Below are positions 48,444 through 60,895 of a stretch of DNA of 64,000 nt, one piece after another; the first letter of the stretch is position 1; each line of letters starts with the position of its first letter. Under the pieces are notes generated by a model. That model was not told the origin of the DNA, did not search any database, and worked only from the letters and a program-made list of their open reading frames with translations. This stretch comes from Gnetum montanum (Eukaryota; Streptophyta; Gnetopsida; Gnetales; Gnetaceae): NCBI GenBank assembly GCA_015680685.1, contig MNCI01028925.1:45733-109732 (forward strand), given 5' to 3'. The position numbers were made by a program, and so were the translations under genes.

Positions 48444-49375
48444 TTGAGTTTTATTGTTAGTGTTTTAAGCTTCTAATAGTTATTTACATGTTGTATGCTA
48501 GTTTTCAGTAGCTTTTTGAATTTTTAAAAAATTTGTATTTAACTTTTCTAGGGTTTTACTATAGCTATTTCACTGTAAACTAGGATTTCTAGTCAAAATT
48601 TTATTGAATTCAAGTTAGGATTTCTACAACCATTATTGCATTGTTAATTATGTGATAAGATTTGGTACATGCTCATTCTCATAGTTTCAATTCTAGGAAT
48701 TAAATTGTTGTAATTTTCACACATGTGAACTATGAGATTGCCATTAATATTAATAGGCTACTTGTTCTTTGCTTATTTTTTTTGTAAAAATATCAACATG
48801 TTGACTTTTGGTTTTTATTATGTTGTAATTTTGATTTCGATATTAGCATGTTCTAATGTTCATCATTTTTTTTGTTCACTATCCACAAGCTATGATGACA
48901 ATTAGTGTTGACATTGGTGATGACAATTATATGCTTCCCATGACCATGTTTTCATCACTAAAGGGTCCTATTTTGTTATTTTAGTTGAATCATTATTGTA
49001 ACTATTTTTACTTGGCTATAATGGCCATAAAGACCATGTATTCTTTCTTTTTCAATATCTATTATAGAGTCCAACTATGACTATTGGACATTAATTATTC
49101 TCATTTGTTATTGTCACAGTGTGACCATGGCTTGTGGACTTTGGACACCTTGGTTATAATGGTTTTTAAAATGTCATCTATATATTTTTTGGAGAATTTT
49201 TATTTTTATGTATCTTATTTTGTCTAATATTGCTATATTGGTTAAAATGCAAGTCTATAAGAAATTGATTGGTAAAATATAAATCTAAGGCCATCAAGTA
49301 AAACAAAGTGAAGAAAAAACCATGGTATAATGGTTGTAATAAAGATAAGGAAGAGAAAAGGGTTACAAATGCATT

Positions 49376-49560
49376 GCTAGTTTATGGCTTTGGTAGGCCA
49401 CTAGTTTAAGACCTTAGAAATTTGGGCTATTGCTAATTTTAGGCCTTGGAAAGCTAGGTTGTTGCTAGTTTTAGCCCTTAGAAGGCCATGGTATTGCCAG
49501 TTTTAGGTCTTAGTAGGCCATATGTTACTAGTTTTGGGCCTTGGCAAGCCATGACCACAC
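49376..49560. repeat. GGCC-rich tandem array of element C
   Basis: About four units, period about 45 bp, of the form GCTAGTTTTAGGCCTTGGAAGGCC; placed 235 bp downstream of protease, as in A and B. Confidence 0.75.
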
Positions 49561-49794
49561 TTTTCTAGCAAGTATGGGATGCTCTAAAAAGAGTGTATAA
49601 GGATAGAATAAGCAATGAAACCTAATACAGGGTTGCAAAGGTAAATAAACTTTCATTAGCAAAAGAAGGGATAATATATTTACGATGCATTTGTTACTTG
49701 ACCCCTGATAAATCAAAGGGCTTCTACTCCATGATCTTTCTCTCATCATGCATCTTCTTTGATATGGCAATTGATAGGTATTTTTGTTGATTTC

Positions 49795-51100
49795 TTAATG
49801 TTGTAGGTTTGGTGACTTTAGCCTAATTTTTGTTACTATTCCTATTTTTACTCTTCGTATTGACCCTAGCTTAAGTTTTAGGAATCTGTTCTTGAAACTC
49901 CACATTTTAACCTCAGTTAATGTTGACATAGTTAATTGAAGGTAGTGACACATTGTCCCTACGAATGATAATTTCACCATCCTCATATGGCAAGTGAATC
50001 TCCTAATGTATAGGAGATGAGAGACATGAAGTTTAGCCAACCATGACCTTCCTAAGATCAAGTTGAAACTAGGTGTCTCTTCGACCACTAGGAAGTTTAC
50101 GAATATAGGGAATTGCTTACTAGCAACAAAATCCAAGAAGGTATAACCTTTCACTACTATCATAACCCATTAAATGACTTGAGTGCTAAGGTAGTAGTTT
50201 CTTGGATGTTCTCAATTAAGCCTAGTTTGTCCACAATGGAAAATGGTACCACATTAGTTGCCACCCCATCATCCACATGAACACAATGAACCTTGTATTT
50301 GCCAATATGTACAGTGATGAGGAGAGGAGTGGATAGAAGTTCTCCATTTTGAGAGTTAGTTTTCACTTCATTATCATCAAAATTAAGCATGGGTTAATGT
50401 CTATTTTTCCTAAGTAAAGCTTTCTCAAGGATAGAGTGAATCAACTATTTGTTGGTAGGCATATATCCACTCACAAGAATAGAAGTCAACACTTGAGCTA
50501 CTGCATCTCTATAAGAAAGAGAGGTCATGACCAAGTCGTACAAGTTTGATGATGTATTCTTTTGTTTGAGGGATTGTTTGACTTATTTCATCATTTTGAG
50601 AAAACTAGTTCCCTTTGTGTGTAATGTTTCAGTCTTGATGGTTTTAATTTCTTCCATCATTCCTAGACTTTTTGGCTCATGTTTTGATGTATGTGCCTTG
50701 AGCCCATTGCCCATGGATATAGCTAGTCTTGGTGTAGACCCTGGTGGGTTAGTTGTTTGTTTGGTGACAGATGGTTTTTGCCATCATTGTGGTGATGATT
50801 TCTTGCTAACCACTAAGTTGTTGGCCATGATAGGTGGGCTTTGATCATGGGTTGTTATCATTTTGCTTATCGAAGGTGGAGGGACTTGAATAACAAATGG
50901 TTCCTTAGGCTTTTAAGGATTGTTAACTTGTGATATTGGTTATGAAGTTGATGCCACCAAAGGGGGACCATATATGATGAAAGGCTTTTTAGGGGTTGAA
51001 GATGGTAGTACCCCTAATGAAAAAGGGTTTTCTAGGATTTGTTTCTAGGACTGTGGTGGTACCTTGATGACAAACAATTCTCTATGAGGATTAGACCATT
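49795..51100 (-). pseudogene. linker and protease of element C
   Basis: The linker contains VKQSLKQKNTSSNLYDLVMT (about 50,580-50,520), matching element A's VKKALKQKDTMLSLYDLLMM. Protease follows from 50,390: LLSTPLLITVHIGKYKVHCV, HVDDGVATNVVPFSIVDKLG, then after one stop FPIFVNFLVVEE and PSFNLILGRSWLAKLH. The active-site D-D-G is intact, better preserved than in element A. Confidence 0.82.
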
Positions 51101-51300
51101 TGGTTTTTATGAATGATGCTAAAATATAAGGGTTATAGTTGGCGCTTGGAGAGTTGGGCTCATTCAATACTAACTGTCCATGGTTAGTCATCTTCTAGAG
51201 GTCATCTTTTAATGATAAGAAAAAATTAATGTCATGACTAGTAATTTGATGATAATGGTAAAACCTATCCAATCTAATGACACTTATTGGAGAGTGTTAG

Positions 51301-52707
51301 ATGTTATCCTTATTCTAAACCTAGCAGTACATTAGCTTTTGAAATAGAAATTGAAGAGCTCACAAGGCTTGTCCATTATTTAATGGATGATATTTAGTTT
51401 GGTATTTTGGGTTTAAAGGTCTTAGCCTAGGGCTTTTATTTATGAAATTCATTTTATGCTTGAAGGCCTTCTACATATTTATAAAGTTGCTAGAAAAACA
51501 TTTTTGCACATGAATAATGGAATTTTAATTGCCTATTATCTACATTGAGCATACATGAAAATTCATTGATTTTGGGTTTTTGTGTTGATTTGATTGCTGA
51601 AGTTAGAAGAGATAAATTATAATTAGAATAATTAAACTCAAATGAGAGTTCATTGGTTATTTGTTTTTAATTTCTTAAAGAGAAAAAGGATACACAATAA
51701 TTAGAATCAATTTCCCAGCTAATAAATTTACTTGATCAAATTGCTATAATTCAAAAAGCTATTTTTAACGTTGAAGGAGCACTTATGCAATTTTTTAGCA
51801 CCTAGCATACAGTTTTGAAATGGCACTTTTAAACCATATGTGTAAGCAACTGCATTTTTAAAGCATATGTTCTTTGATTAATGAATGGTAAAAATTAAAT
51901 AGTGCCTTTTGAAACTTCATTCAAATATGCAATTACCTTTCTTGAAGTTTTATTATTATACTATATTTTAATTTATATTGATTTTTTGAGTATATGGCAA
52001 TGAAATTATAATAGTACTTATCATGAGACATTGCTCACTGGAGTATAGCATGCAGGTGATGGTTTGCAAGTCACATATTCTAGTTTAATAGGTATTATAT
52101 TGATACACAAATTATATTGGCTATAAATGTTTAAGTAGATATAGTCACATAGTATGAAATTAGAAACACACAGTCCTTAGGAATCTCAAAGCTTATATGT
52201 AATTAGTCAATATGACTATCTTCAATTTTTTAAATTATTAATATTTTTATGAATTCTTAATTATACATAAACATCACTGAATATTGTTGTAACTAAAATG
52301 GAAAAAGGAAAATGAACAAAAACAGAAAACCAAAACAAAATCCCTCTGATCTATAAAACAAATTTATCCTAATTTATGATAGTAATTTTAGTAAGTATTG
52401 TTTATGTTTTAACCTTTGCTAACATGCATGATAGAGGTATACCAGCTCTAGCAAATTCAAACAGATTAGGCAAATATGTACCATAATGTCGGCGTGGCGC
52501 AATGTGGTATAAATCCTTCAAATTTAATCTTAGCACCAAAGCAATCCTTTTACGGTCAGGCTCTCTTCTTTTACCATTCGTTCCCCCAACGTTAGTGACG
52601 TTGGCATCTACGCTTTGTTTTCTGGTTACAGTTTTCGTTAACGGTTCTCTGGTTTTAACTTTTCAGCTCTATATTATTAAATGAATAAGACTCAAAAACA
52701 TTAAGAA
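51301..52707. other. AT-rich intergenic sequence
   Basis: No frame, LTR end or repeat recognised. GTGGCGCAATGTGG at 52,494 resembles a tRNA A box, but nothing matching a B box follows. Confidence 0.4.
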
Positions 52708-52897
52708 ATTTTTGTTGCTAGTCCTATACCTTTTATTTATTTGTCTTTTGATTTTGCCTATGGTGGTTCAAAAGCCACCCAGCACTAGCCTAAAGGGTGT
52801 GTCTTTGCTGCTAGTCTTGTACCTTTTATTTATTTGTCTTCTGATTTTGCCTATGGTGCTTAGTCAAAAGCCACAAAGCACTAGCCTAAAGGGCATG
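52708..52897 (+). repeat. 95-bp tandem duplication
   Basis: Two units starting GCTAGTC and running through TTTATTTATTTGTCTT to AGCACTAGCCTAAAGGG, differing at about six positions. Confidence 0.85.
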
Positions 52898-53447
52898 TTT
52901 GGTTGAGTCATCTTGTCTATGCAAATCCAACTCGGTATATCCTATAAAATGTTAAACTTACAAATTTACCAATCTTACAACATTACATCTTTGAAGGTGA
53001 AACTAAATTCAGAAGAAAATGCATAAATAAATTGCCAATTCATCTTCCTGGAACCATATATAACCAAATAAAAATTTAATTTAAAAACATAAAGGGGAAG
53101 GATTGAACATTCAAAGACTCTCACAACCAAAGTGGCCTTTGGCTCAGATTATATTGCATAGGATAAACAAGTGGATGATAAGGTAACATTTAGATTATAA
53201 ATTGTGCTATCTTATTGGAATTTGCAATAATCCATTTTTAGATAGCCAACTACAGCCCAAAGGCATCTGTCTTATTGATCTTTTAAGCTATATTATCTCA
53301 TAGTTATCCTTCCTACTTCCTACAAATTCTTATTACATGGCCTAGCATGTTACTTCGAAGCTATATAAGGATGCAAAATACTTGTTATTCTTAACTCAAC
53401 ACACTATTTTCTATTGTTCATAGGTTTACCTAATAATCATAGTACCC
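52898..53447. other. AT-rich intergenic sequence
   Basis: Nothing recognised. Confidence 0.4.
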
Positions 53448-53567
53448 AAGGGTGTAGCACAATGATCAAGACATTTATTTCTTGGTTGGGAGACTATGCG
53501 TTGGATTTTAGCCTCCACTAGGACACTCATCTAGTAGTAGCTTGGAGTTTCCTTGCCTTAAAAAAAC
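53448..53567 (+). mobile_element. possible tRNA-derived SINE remnant
   Basis: The head AAGGGTGTAGCACAATGATC resembles a polymerase III A box region. A weak B-box-like GTTGGATTTTAGCC lies about 35 bp later, and the unit ends TTGCCTTAAAAAAAC. The length (about 120 bp) and order fit a short plant SINE. No flanking duplication was seen. Confidence 0.4.
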
Positions 53568-53879
53568 ACAACTAAATCATCATCCAATTTAGAGTTAAAA
53601 TAGTATTTCCATTACTCATTGGTCCATATAGTAATTAGCAACTTAGGCTTATGAAATCAAATGAAGCTTTATTATGTGTCTACAGAAACATACAATTTAT
53701 TGGATAGATATTATATTTTCACGAAAAATAAAGATAAACTCTACAAATTGACAAAACACCAAATGGAGCATAAAAACAAATCATACATCCTTTTTGCAGT
53801 AACATTATAATAGTTATCATCAACCAAATGACTTATATTTATCACATGGCTCCTATTATTCATGGGTCCATGTATTGGG

Positions 53880-54295
53880 TGCATTCCCACTACTTGTTGG
53901 TCCATGTAGTAAGACTAGAAAATGTGTAGCCAAGCTCACACTAATCATTGGTCCATGTACCAATTAGGACCTAAAAACATATATGGGTTTCCCACTTGTA
54001 ATAATGGGATGATGTATAGCCATGTTTTTACTTACTAGTACTTGTATATATTAAAACTTAAAAGGAGTTTGCTATTACTGTTTATTGATCCATCTAGTTA
54101 ATACTAGAAAATGTATAGCTAAGTTCACACCAATCAATGGTCCATGTACCAATTAAGACCTAAAAACGTGTAATGGTTTCCCACTGGTAATAACGGGATG
54201 ATGTATAACCACGTTTCTACTTACCAGTAGCTATATTTACTTAAAAACGAGTTTGCTATTACTGTTCATTGGTCCATGTAGTAATCCAATCCGGG
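53880..54295 (+). repeat. tandem duplication, about 187-bp period
   Basis: Two units sharing ACTAGAAAATGTRTAGC, CATTGGTCCATGTACCAATT, GGTTTCCCACT and GAGTTTGCTATTACTGTT. TTGGTCCATGTAGTAA bounds both ends. Confidence 0.8.
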
Positions 54296-54429
54296 GGAGT
54301 TCTCACTACAAGTGCATGTACTTAAGTAGTTTGTTGGGAAAGGTGGTCAAAATTATCATCTTGTGTTGATTATTGGCTTGTTGGAAATAATATGAATGAA
54401 AGGATACAGGGTAATAGTCATAGAGCAAA

Positions 54430-54951
54430 ATGAAACTGCTTAAAAAATCGTTTCAGGCTACCAACCTCATAGAGAATGATGCGAAACTCAGAGAGAATGA
54501 AACAGAAATGGAGAATGCCGTCAGAAGAAATGCAGAAATGGAAGAGAAACTGAAGCAACTGGCAATGGACCAGAGCCTGTGGCAGACAATGGCGCAGGAA
54601 AACGAAGCCATGGTGAGCTCGCTGCGCGTCAGTCTGGAACAGGTCGTGGCACAGTGCAAGGAGCATTGCAGGGAAGGTGTCGGCGACAGCGAGGCGGACG
54701 ATGCGCAATCGTGTTGAAATGACGGTTCCGTCTTGCCTGAAACGCAGGTGCATGTCCGAATGTTGCTTGAGAATAAGCAGTTGAAGCAGCAACGCATCTG
54801 CTGCGCAGAGTTTGTGGCTGCAATGACATTTGCATTTCTGCTGTTTCCATGCCGCCATCTCTGCCTCTGCAAAGAGCGCGAGAGTCGCATTCATAACTGC
54901 CCCATTTGCCATTCTATCAAAGACGCCAGAGTTCAGATTTACATGTCATGA
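54430..54951 (+). pseudogene. truncated BOI-type RING E3 ubiquitin ligase
   Basis: One frame from ATG 54,430 to the stop after 54,948, broken only by a TGA at 54,715. First a coiled coil (LRENETEMENAVRRNAEMEE, then KLKQLAMDQSLWQTMAQENE), then a C-terminal RING with LLFPCRHLCLCKERESR and NCPICHSIKDARVQIYMS, the ending typical of BOI/S-ribonuclease-binding RING proteins, which ubiquitinate defence and gibberellin-pathway partners. At about 173 codons it lacks the N-terminal half. The second zinc-ligand Cys is Phe (CCAEF) and the sixth is Arg (KERES), so the RING is probably dead. GC content rises sharply here compared with both sides. It could be a retrocopy or the last exon of a decayed gene. 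Confidence 0.8.
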
Positions 54952-56768
54952 AATCCTGGTTCCCTCGTGAGTTGGTTTGCTGCCATTTCTGGGTCATGGC
55001 GATGCTGCTTCTTTCTCGTTGGAAATTTGAGTTTTTGGAGCTTCTTCCCTGATTTTGTGTATAACTATTACATTGTAGATAACCACTGATATCTTGTTCA
55101 GAAGTTTCTTTCTTTCCTAAGGAAAAATTTTCAAGAGGAAAATAGTTGATTTTCTGTTCTTTTTTTCTTTTTTGGTTCCCTTGAATCTTTGGTTTCTGTT
55201 GGTAAAATCATGGTGCTGGACCACGTAAAACCATGAACCCAAACGAAAACGGTTCACACGTTGCACTAATCGGATGTATTTATTTTCTTTTAAGTTTCTT
55301 TGTTTGTTTTGGCTTTTGTCAATGTTTATTTAATATTTATTAAGACGTACCCTCTCGGAGCTATACACGCATGGAAAAGAAGCTTCGAAGGAGGGATTCA
55401 CGTGAAATCTTCTTACTCACGTAAGTTTGAATAGATAATGCGTAGACAGAGTTATTCATGAGAACATTCCTAGGTTAACGAAAATCGTAGGTAAATGAGA
55501 TTAATCGGTGATGAAAATCGAATCTCTTGACGTGCGTTTGCGACGAATCTCTGTGCACGTCTATTTACATGGCCATGTTTTCATGTGATGACAAATGTTC
55601 ACACGTTCGTGCAAAATTCCCAAAGGAAGGGTAGACAAGCTCTACTAGAATAGAATAATCGATAATTGATAACCCCAAAGCACTGACGACTCAAGGCTTT
55701 GGAGATTGGACACCGGTTTTTCAAGGAAGGCTTTGCAAAGCCTAAGCCTCTGGTGTTAGATTCTTCTTCTTCTCGGCATGCTGCTTGCGTCTGAAAAGCA
55801 AATATGCTGTTGTTGTTGGTGATAATGTAGGATCCTATCCACGATCACTAATTTGCTTAGTCAAAAAAACGTCGCCTAGCCAGAGATCGGAGTTCATTAG
55901 ATCATCTGGCAACTGCCAAGTAAACAAATTCCACGAATACTCGTGTATGGTTGGAAACGCTCATGTGAGCAGCAGTTTTTGAATTTAAAAATGCTGGACC
56001 AGACGCTTCCATGCGTGCAGCTGCTTGGGATACCATAACCACTATAGTGGCCTGGCCTGGCCTGGCCCGGGCCTGCATTGCCCTGCCCTGCTCGGCGACA
56101 GACCAGTGTGGAAGTTGAACTCTCTAGGAAACGTGCTTGTGCTTTTGCTTATGCTCACGCACGCTGTTGCAGTTTGACCGGAAATTAGGAAATGGGCATG
56201 GTTATGTTAGTGGAGCTGCCCATTCATCGTCAGGGAGCATTCATGGCAGTCTTGTGCTGTACCGTTGTGGATGGGGTGGCCTCGAAATCGAAGTGGACGG
56301 ATGAATGGATGGATGGCCAGTAAGGAATCCGGCCTGGCCTGCCAAGCCACGCCAACGCACGCCATTATTTCATACATTGTCCCGTTTTGAAAGAGAAGGC
56401 ATTCTTATCCTGTTTTTTGCCTTTTCTTCTAAGAAACATAGAGCCGGCATAAGCCCACCCAGACCGAGAGAGATGGGAAAGCAAAAGCTGGCCGGGCAAA
56501 AATCAGAACAAGTGCCAGAATCGTTGGCGTAGCGTCAGGCCAGGTCTGCATACATACAGAACCGAGTAAAGGGGTATGCTGTCGTCGTATTATTTTTATT
56601 ATTGTTTATTGTCAGCATTTGGTCGCCAAAGGCAATGGACCAGCCGTTCAAATCCATACACAAGTTTGACATATGAAGCAATTGCCTGTCACGTCTTTGA
56701 TTCTTTCCAAAGTGCGCGCAAGCTAGGAAATGACAATCGGGATGTGTTTCAGCTTTAATCCATCTCAC
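54952..56768. other. GC-richer single-copy intergenic sequence
   Basis: Less AT-rich than the retroelement regions, with scattered CpG, a CCTGG-type microsatellite (56,049-56,075) and GGAT repeats (56,296-56,315). I find no coding frame with recognisable features. Confidence 0.5.
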
Positions 56769-57181
56769 TGTAGTTTTTATAGATTGTTCGTGATAATCAA
56801 AAAAGTAAATAAAAAAAACACAATAATATATTTAGGGAAAATCTCTTTATGTTAGCCAAGAGAGAATTTTTGAAACACAATCAACAACAAAGAATGAAAA
56901 AGAAGAAGGCATATGAATGAGAGCCAAACACACTACCTTGAAAGCTTCCTTGTAACCATATTTATAGCATGGGATGCCAGATGTAAACTATATCTAATAT
57001 GGATATTACGAGTAGTAAAATGATGGAGATGAACAATAGTTTTACATTGACTATATTTAAAACATTTGCAATTAAATACTTAACATTGTAGTTTATTACA
57101 ACATAACTATTATACCATACACTTACTAAAAAGATAGTGTTTGTAATCAAAGAGATGACAATATATGAGCTTATGTGAACA
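56769..57181 (-). repeat. 3' LTR of a Ty1/copia element
   Basis: 413 bp. The minus strand starts TGTTCACATAAGCTCA and ends CTACA, with TATA-like GCTATAAATATGG near 56,970. It is preceded on the minus strand by the purine-rich GGGAGAATTGTGAGTGAAG (57,188-57,207), a polypurine tract. Confidence 0.75.
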
Positions 57182-57229
57182 TTGCCTTCACTTCACTCAC
57201 AATTCTCCCTCTTAAAGGCAAAGTTGCCA

Positions 57230-58190
57230 TGAAGCTTGATCCAAACCTTAAATGATATCACCTTTTATGACACCAACAACTATTCCACACCATAATAATT
57301 TTTAAGCAAATAAAGATTGTCATGATTTAAACAAAATTCTCTTCTATCTTAATTTTTTCAAGAAAAATTATTTGTTATTTATCTGCTCTTGAATATAGTA
57401 ATACTATATTCTTATATGCTTTTTCCTACTCTCGAAAGTGGGATTCTTGGATACATAAATTGCACTTTGGTTATCACAACCAATTTTCACAATTTTTAAA
57501 CCATGTTATTTCTCGATTAGCTAAGTTTGCAACAACATATTCTACTTCAATAATAAACTGAACTACACAAGAATGTAATTGGCTTTTTCAAAAGATAGCA
57601 TCACTAAAGATATTAAACACATATCCACTGGTTGATTTCTATTGTTTAAATACCCACCCCAATTAGCATTCACATACATAATCATGTAGAATGGACGAAT
57701 CATTTTGATAAAAAATACCAAAGTTCATAGTACCACAAAGATATCAAAAAACTTGTTTTACAATAATCTAGTGTTGTTTCCCTAGATTAGAGGTATACCT
57801 GTTGAGTTTTCCAGCAATGTCTGCAATATCAGGTCTAGTAGTGACCATTACATACATCAAATTGCGGACAGCACTAGCATATGAAATTTTTATTATGAGC
57901 TCTTTTTCATCATCTGTCTTGGGGCATTGTTCAACTCAAGCAGTTTCACAAGATGTTGCCACAAGGTTACAATTTTGCATATTATATGTTTTTAAGATAT
58001 TTTGCACATATGAAGATTGTCCAACCCAAAGTTTGTTTTTATCTTTGTTGTTTTTAATTTCCATGCCCAAAATCCTTTTAAGAGCACCAAGATCTTTCAT
58101 CCCAACGTGAGAAGAAAAAAGTTATTTCAACTCAATTTCATCTATGTCGCTTCTTGCTATTAACATGTCATGCAACAAAATTAAGAGTTT
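57230..58190 (-). pseudogene. pol: Ty1/copia reverse transcriptase end and RNase H
   Basis: The minus strand reads LLILLHDMLIARSDID, KDLGALKRILGMEI (58,100), QSSYVQNILKTYNM, SAVRNLMYVMVTTRPDIA (57,860), then RNase H pieces KSTSGYVFNIFSDAI, EVEYVVANLA and IGCDNQSAIYVSKNP (57,470). The order and motifs are those of the Ty1/copia pol 3' end. Several stops and shifts; the upstream gag, integrase and most of RT are missing. Confidence 0.85.
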
Positions 58191-58204
58191 TCCATTTTTA
58201 TTTT

Positions 58205-58400
58205 TAACAATAGTAAAATGACGAAGATGAACAATAGTGTTACCTTGACTATATTTCAAATATTTGCCGTGACATACTTAACAATGAGATTTTTTACATA
58301 ACTATTGTACCATACAATTACAAAAAAGATAGTGATTGTAATCAAAGAGAATATCTGAGCTTATGTCAACGGATGTTGCCTTCACTTTGCTCGTACTCCC
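58205..58400 (-). repeat. second copia LTR-start fragment with polypurine tract
   Basis: It matches 57,015-57,200 (U3 start plus the GTGAAGGCAA purine-rich stretch) and sits upstream of the RT piece on the minus strand. This implies a rearranged or second truncated copy. Confidence 0.7.
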
Positions 58401-59784
58401 AACTTGTGCGACATGTTTCTTACCCTTCTCTCCTCTTTTGGTCTTGGACCAGGGCCCAAGACAATTTTTTAGCTCCAATAAATTGCAACAGAATTATGAG
58501 AGAAGTAAAGATGCCCATAGCAATGGATTGATTGATTCCGTGGGAATTAGGCAGCTGCAGGGCCAAGTATTAAGATGGCTTTCAACTCTCGCCTTTCGCT
58601 GCAAGACAAACAAATAGACAGTCCGCCATTGATTATGGATGTGCGCAGATGCGATTCGATGTCGGGGGGTTGAATGCCGTAGCCTTTAATCACGCTGCCA
58701 ACTAAATACAGGCATCTGCGGTGTGCTCGCTCATTGTTCTCTTCCCGCAGCCTATTCATAGCATCAGGGAGGGGTAGCCTAGCGAGGACATAGTGGATTC
58801 CCAACTACTGCCACTGAACTAGGCTTTTCATTGATCATTTAATTTAATTACCAATACCAATACGATAATATGACTTTGGACGTAACCGAGGGTGAGTGCC
58901 CATGAGGGAGGAGGGATGGAGCGAGAGAACCAACACAGGAATACCTCTCAAATAGCATTGAATATGCCGTTGCTTACACGAGATGTTGTTGAGCGCTTTC
59001 GTTGGGACATAGCATGACCGCTGAATTGCAATTTATTTACCATGTTTTGGTATTTGGCAACTTACATTTATAGCTGGTTAGTATCCATACTCTGCTGTAA
59101 AAAATAAAGGTCAAAATACAACACCGATCGACTGCACACAGCGGCCAACACCCGTAACTACGATTTTGTAAATTATTGTAGCGGCCGTGGGCAACATAGT
59201 ACCAAGAGTTAGGCCAAATGTGATCCTACTGCGGAACACATGGGTCACACACGCTGCGAGTGGCCCTTTCCTTCCTTCCATCCGAGTTCCAAGTTGAACC
59301 AGATATTGGTGTAGGCAGGCAGCAAGGGCGAGCTCCTCAGTGTTCCATCGCCTTTGTTTTTAATTCACTTTTTCCTTTGCGGAATGAAGGCCTCCTCACA
59401 TTGTTACTCATACATGGCGGAATGAAGCATTGTGAATCTTGCCATGTGTCGGTAACCATCCTGAAGAAGAAAATAGGGAATTGTCAATAATTGTGAGTAG
59501 TGGCAAAGTCGACATGGTTATGGTTGTTCTCTCTAACCAGCTAAAAAGCCTATGATATCGTTGTTGCAACCATGTGTATGTAATGAGTCATAACGTCCAT
59601 GGATGTATAAGGATGTGTTTCATGTTAATGTGCATCTATAATTATGTTATAGACCATGTAGGTTATGGCTCCTGATTGCATCTTCCTATGACCCAAAAAC
59701 CCTAAGACCTGCAATGAGTCATATCTTGATCCTGCTATTGGAAGGTGACATTCCTCCCAGTAGACAAAATCTACCTTGAAATCT
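58401..59784. other. intergenic sequence
   Basis: Moderately GC-richer than average. Short frames on both strands have no recognisable features; no repeat seen. Confidence 0.4.
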
Positions 59785-60895
59785 ACCTTCTAGTGTGGAT
59801 TGCAAAACTGTTCTAATTGTAGTGGCCTATAGTCCACATAAAGCTAACTTTCGGAAGGGTATGTACCTTCAGGTGGTCAACAATTTCAATCATTTTCTGC
59901 TTACTAGAAGGTCTATGTGTCTTTTGGAGTGGACTATGCGACAATGCTCATCGAAGTGGCTTGTAATCCACATAAAGCTAGCTTTCAAAAGGGTATGTAC
60001 TTTCTAGAGGCTGAAAATTCAAATCATTTTTTGCCTACCAAAAGGTCTGCATGTCTTCTAGTGTAAACTGCACAACAGTGTTGATCGCATTGGTTTATAG
60101 TCCACGTAAAGCTAGCTTCTAGAAGGGTATGTACCTTCTGATGGTCAAAAATTCCAATCATTTTTTGTCTATTGGAAGGTCTACATGTCTTCCAGTGTAG
60201 ACTACATGATAGTGCTAATCACAATGATTTGCAATCCACGTAAAGTTAGCAAGTAGAAGGGTATGTGCCTTATGTTTGCCACAAATTCCAACCATTTTTT
60301 GACTCTTCGAAGGTTTGAATGCCTTTTGGTGGTTGAAAATTTCAACCATTTTTTTCCTTCTAGAAGGTTTGAATGCTTTTTGGTGTGGACTATAGAACAA
60401 TGCTATTCATAGTGGCTCATAGTCCATGTAAAGCTAGCTTTCAGAAGGGTACATGCCTTCTATTGGCCACAAATTCCAACCATTTTTCACCTTCCATTGG
60501 ATCTAAATGCCTTCTAATGTGGACTAGGACAGTGTTGTTCATAGTGCCTAGCAATCCATGTAAAGTTGGCTTACAAAAGGGTTTGATGCTCGCAAATTCT
60601 AACCATTTTTTGCCTTTTGAAAGATTTGAATCCCTTCTAGTGTGAACTACAAGATAGTGTTGATTGTAGTGGCTCACAGTCCATGTAAACCTAGCTTCCA
60701 GAAGAATATGTACCTTCCTGTTGTCACAAATTACCTCCATTGTTTTGCCTTTCGGAAGGTTTGAATGCCTTTTGGTATGGACTATGGCATAGTGCTAATT
60801 GCAGTGGGTAGTAGTTTATGTAAAGCGAGCTTTAGGAAGGGTCTAGTGACTACAAATTCCAATCATTTTTTGCCTTCCAAAAATCTGCATGTAAC
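59785..60895 (+). repeat. satellite-like tandem array, about 135-bp period
   Basis: Eight or so diverged units, each with GTGTGGACTA-like sequence (59,796; 59,926; 60,060; 60,196; 60,380; 60,517; 60,640; 60,773), AGTCCATGTAAAGCTAGCTT, AGAAGGGTATGTACCTTC and AATTCCAACCATTTTTTGCC. A shortened unit lies at about 60,300-60,360. Open frames here on either strand are products of the repeat. Confidence 0.88.

Larger units (their letters stand above)
48444..51300 (-). mobile_element. element C: gag-end/protease fragment related to A and B
   Basis: A minus-strand fragment: tail of gag (about 51,280-51,190, with YHYHQITSHDINFF), linker (51,100-50,400), protease (50,390-49,795), GGCC-rich array (49,560-49,376), then T-rich sequence to the junction with element D at 48,443. 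No LTR is found at either side, so it is a truncated copy. Confidence 0.75.

Noticed and set aside
52488-52510. tRNA A-box-like GTGGCGCAATGTGG
   Set aside because: No B box, acceptor stem or SINE tail follows.
54418-54912. 164- and 145-codon minus-strand frames
   Set aside because: Antisense shadows of the RING pseudogene, whose plus-strand frame has clear coiled-coil and RING features.
60373-60740. Overlapping open frames on both strands
   Set aside because: Both fall in the 135-bp satellite and repeat with its unit, so they are not genes.
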